From the NCBI RefSeq assembly GCF_025685655.1, contig NZ_JAGSYG010000007.1, forward strand, positions 62,001-126,000: a DNA stretch of 64,000 nt, written 5' to 3'. Below the pieces are notes generated by a model, which saw nothing but the letters and a program-made list of their open reading frames with translations, was not told the DNA's origin and did not search any database. Shown piece after piece: positions 61,765-64,000 of this stretch (position 1 is its first letter; each line of letters starts with the position of its first letter). This DNA comes from Acidicapsa ligni. Its GTDB lineage: Bacteria; Acidobacteriota; Terriglobia; Terriglobales; Acidobacteriaceae. The position numbers were made by a program, and so were the translations under genes.

Positions 61765-62886
61765 CTAAATATCCTCCGCAAATTTCCAGTCCAACTTCTG
61801 TTTAAGAGCATTTCCTTGGTGTCTCTGAAGGATGCCGTCATGCTGTAAGCGACCTACAACGATGCCCGGTCCGACTCCAATATTTTCCGCAAAGTCATGG
61901 ATAGCTTCATTTGTGAACTTGTTTTGTCGGATGAACGCGCCTAACTCGGCAGGCGGCACCAACACATCGGAAGAGAACTGATCGGCTTCCGCTTCAAAAG
62001 CTCTCATCTCGGGGTCGATGAAACGATCGCTCAAATCTTCGGAGTTATCAATGACAAAAGACCGTTTCTGTCGATGGAGTAACACATGTCCGAGTTCGTG
62101 AAAGAAAGTGAACCAAAGTTGATCATCTGTCTTGTAGCGAAGTGTCAAGCCAATGAGTGCGCGTTTCGGTGATGTCCATCGCGCGCATCCGCTAATGCCA
62201 GTTCCTTTGAGCGCTGGCACCCATACAACTGCAACTCCGGCTGCGGCACAAACTTGTTGAACCGGGTCCATGATGCTCTCAGCCGTCATGAGTGTAAGAG
62301 TCCGCAAATAACCAAGTGAGCCTAAGAGCCGGTCTTCATCAAAGTCCGCAAGGGACAAACCCCGGGCTACTAGTTCCACCTCACGAACCCATGCGGCGGT
62401 GGCTTCCTCTCTGGCTGAGAAAGACTGGGTCTGTCTATAGGCGACGGCTGACGCTTTCCACACTCTCTCCCAGGTATCAGGCGAGGACACCCCGAAGAAG
62501 TTGAGAAGCGTTTCAGCATCCGATCTGCCACTGGCAAGAGTGTAGTTGAGCTTCCGCATTTCCTTTAGTGGGAAATGGAGTACCCACTCTTGCCAATTAG
62601 AAGTCCGGGCCAGCTCTTTGGCACGAGCCTCGAACTCGTCGTAGTTTCTCTGCAACCCAAGCCAAAAATGTGCCGGGCGCTGCAGCACGCGCTCGAAGGT
62701 TAGCGCCGTGGCCGGAGAGATAGGAGCCTTCCCATTGCAGATTTCGCTTACGGTTTTTGGAGTGAGGCCAGTCCGCCTCGCAAGGTCACTTTGTGACCAT
62801 CCATACGCTTCCAAATATTCGGTGACGTTTTCCCCCGGATGAGGAACGGCGTTCACTTGTACTTCTTCATTCAAAAAACTATTCAT
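61765..62886 (-). CDS. XRE-ImmA antitoxin-protease (HigA-like)
   Basis: 373 residues. The N-terminal XRE domain YGWSQSDLARRTGLTPKTVS continues with EICNGKAPISPATA in the HigA pattern. The central and C-terminal region is an ImmA/IrrE zinc protease with WFTFFHELGHVLLHR (HExxH) and FEAEADQFSSDVLVPP. The fusion is larger than a plain HigA. Overlaps the upstream toxin gene by eight bases. Expected to repress the operon through the palindrome at 63265. Confidence 0.8.
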   Translation of the reverse strand: MNSFLNEEVQVNAVPHPGENVTEYLEAYGWSQSDLARRTGLTPKTVSEICNGKAPISPATALTFERVLQRPAHFWLGLQRNYDEFEARAKELARTSNWQEWVLHFPLKEMRKLNYTLASGRSDAETLLNFFGVSSPDTWERVWKASAVAYRQTQSFSAREEATAAWVREVELVARGLSLADFDEDRLLGSLGYLRTLTLMTAESIMDPVQQVCAAAGVAVVWVPALKGTGISGCARWTSPKRALIGLTLRYKTDDQLWFTFFHELGHVLLHRQKRSFVIDNSEDLSDRFIDPEMRAFEAEADQFSSDVLVPPAELGAFIRQNKFTNEAIHDFAENIGVGPGIVVGRLQHDGILQRHQGNALKQKLDWKFAEDI

Positions 62887-63226
62887 GGGTATCCTCGATC
62901 GACAAAAGGTTGATTTTCGTGATCAAGCTCCATCGTTCTTGCTCGTTCGAGCGGTCTTGCGGGGGCTTCTCATCGACAGGCGCAAACACGAGGCGGTACG
63001 GCTGCTTCAGGTCGACCGTGAACTTACCTAAGTCAGCCCCTTGCAGTTCATGGCACCGCTCAGGTGGCGTCTTCGGCGGCCAGAAATCTGCGAGAGATGT
63101 GGCTGCCTTCAAAGCTGCAACCCGTAGAGATAGCTTCTTTGCCATGTCGACGCCAAGCTGCTTTTGAGCGGTGGCTTCGTCCTCTACAGCCTTTCGCAGC
63201 TTATTATCACTGACCGTAACGACCAT
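62879..63226 (-). CDS. RelE/HigB-like toxin
   Basis: 115 residues from ATG 63226 (GGGGAC upstream). LSLRVAALKAATSLADFW, PERCHELQGADLGKFTVDLK, QPYRLVFAP and the final LLSIEDTHE match the HigB/RelE fold and its conserved tail. An in-frame ATG at 63265 lies inside the palindromic operator at or before the predicted transcription start, so I reject it. By family, a ribosome-dependent mRNA endonuclease. First gene of a four-gene operon. Confidence 0.8.
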   Translation of the reverse strand: MVVTVSDNKLRKAVEDEATAQKQLGVDMAKKLSLRVAALKAATSLADFWPPKTPPERCHELQGADLGKFTVDLKQPYRLVFAPVDEKPPQDRSNEQERWSLITKINLLSIEDTHE

Positions 63227-63264
63227 TATGTCCCCAATGGGTAAAACATGAATTGAATCATTCA

Positions 63265-63300
63265 TTACCAAAATGGTAACACATGCCACCTGGCTGTCAA
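63265..63300 (-). promoter_or_regulatory. Promoter and palindromic operator of the toxin operon
   Basis: On the minus strand TTGACA (63300-63295) is followed after 16 bases by TACCAT (63278-63273), a good -35/-10 pair. TTACCAAAATGGTAA at 63265-63279 is a perfect dyad (TTACCA-N3-TGGTAA) covering the -10. It is the expected operator for the XRE antitoxin. Confidence 0.75.
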
Positions 63301-63379
63301 GTTTATATCCGCTCCCGCGTTGCCTGAATATTTTGCGAAAGGCCACCCGTAATTACGGCGAACGAGTAGGATTTCGGAT

Positions 63380-63595
63380 ATGGCTACTAAAAAACAATAC
63401 ATAGTTCAACAGTCGAATGCGGGCGGGTTCGAGGTCAAGGCTAAGGGCGGGGCCAAGGCAAGCGCGATCTTACCAACACAGCACGAGGCCGAGAAGCGAG
63501 CCGAAGAGTTGAACCCAAACAACCGTCCAAACGTAAGGCGCGTTCGTAATACAGGCGTGGGTCGTCCTGGGGAGTTTCGTCCAGAGGATTCTTAG
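63380..63595 (+). CDS. DUF2188-family small protein
   Basis: 71 residues: KKQYIVQQSNAGGFEVKAKG and ASAILPTQHEAEKRAEELN match DUF2188, small proteins of unknown function. Basic tail. Divergent from the toxin operon and not obviously part of it. Confidence 0.72.
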   Translation: MATKKQYIVQQSNAGGFEVKAKGGAKASAILPTQHEAEKRAEELNPNNRPNVRRVRNTGVGRPGEFRPEDS

Positions 63596-63632
63596 GCTGA
63601 AATCTGCACATCGGTATAAGGTGTGACAAGCT

Positions 63633-64000
63633 CTAATGGAAGTCATGGGATTGAATGTCAAGCTGTCCTTGCGCCTGCTTGCCATTCAACAAAATTGCGA
63701 GTCGAGTTGCTTTCACATGGACGACACCGCCGTCGTTCTGCAATGGCCCTTCCACCCAGAGAAACTTGCTTCTCCGGACGAGCTTTTCGTTCTGCTCGTA
63801 CAGATCGGGACTCACGATGACATTCGAGATGCCGGTCTCGTCTTGCATAGACAGGAAGATGAAACCCTTGGCCGTTCCCGGACGCTGACGCGCAATGACG
63901 CAACCCGCCGTCCGCACAAATGTTCCGCCGCGACAGTTCTGCAAGTCTCGGGAGGATAGAACTCCCATCGCTTGCATCTCGCCGCGCCGATGGTACATGG
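63633..64000 (-). CDS. dnaE2: Error-prone DNA polymerase DnaE2, C-terminal end
   Basis: Cut by the right edge; about 122 C-terminal residues are visible. MGVLSSRDLQNCRGGTFVRT, AGCVIARQRPGTAKGFIFLS and DETGISNVIVSPDLYE are the OB-fold and tail of DnaE2, the translesion polymerase of the ImuB/DnaE2 mutasome. imuA and imuB would lie beyond 64000. SOS-induced in relatives, so lexA at 3 kb is a possible regulator. Confidence 0.85.
   Translation of the reverse strand, partial: MYHRRGEMQAMGVLSSRDLQNCRGGTFVRTAGCVIARQRPGTAKGFIFLSMQDETGISNVIVSPDLYEQNEKLVRRSKFLWVEGPLQNDGGVVHVKATRLAILLNGKQAQGQLDIQSHDFH

Overview
The window looks like a chromosomal segment of an Acidobacteriota (Terriglobia/Acidobacteriaceae-type) bacterium carrying a genomic island. 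The taxonomic call is inference from protein flavour: long TonB receptors with an N-terminal carboxypeptidase-regulatory domain, DipZ, UPF0303, secreted CPYGYY proteins and the gene neighbourhoods. No rRNA or other taxonomic marker is present.

Bases 1 to about 30.4 kb are ordinary chromosome. In order: flgB (cut by the left edge), a sigma54 activator without a DNA-binding domain and an OmpR-type regulator; lexA and trxA converging on a shared terminator; thrC-thrB; modABC; a Nif3-like protein; murB; an exported metallophosphoesterase; a bacilliredoxin; two APC amino-acid transporters; thiE; a pepQ-DUF1330-accB-accC cluster; DUF488, an excisionase-type HTH and an acetyltransferase; a phosphofructokinase with pyrophosphate-type active-site residues; a cupin; an O-methyltransferase starting at TTG; a DipZ-like CcdA-thioredoxin fusion; and two paralogous small secreted proteins flanking a UPF0303 gene.

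At 30.44 kb a tRNA-Asp 3' half, broken at the anticodon loop, lies beside a decayed integrase C-terminus and five copies of YCAGCACCYT. This marks an integration boundary. A second tRNA 3' half (Gly-like) at 35.90 kb suggests that the island is composite. Between them is a probable defence cluster: a PIN-like nuclease divergent from a SIR2-like protein, and an XRE-ImmA/PIN-like pair. Next come a TonB siderophore-type receptor, an AbiEi/AbiEii toxin-antitoxin pair, a cupin, and an orphan controller-like XRE regulator with its own C-box-like operators.

From 42.9 to 59.8 kb there is a conjugation module, all on the + strand: virB2-B3-B4-B9-B10-B5-like, a small membrane protein, virB6, an overlooked small membrane protein, virB8, virB11, a DUF7673-like gene, ssb, a RepB-type primase, a DUF2274-like gene, mobC-like, virD4 and a MOBF relaxase-helicase. 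A candidate oriT lies just before mobC. The island is therefore probably an ICE or integrated plasmid. No intact integrase is in view.

From 59.97 to 63.23 kb a tight four-gene operon on the - strand encodes a RelE/HigB-like toxin, an XRE-ImmA antitoxin-protease, an Nmad2-like protein and a duplicated zinc-ribbon protein. It has a TTGACA promoter whose -10 is covered by a perfect palindrome. It is the best candidate here for an undescribed system. The window ends in dnaE2, cut by the right edge.
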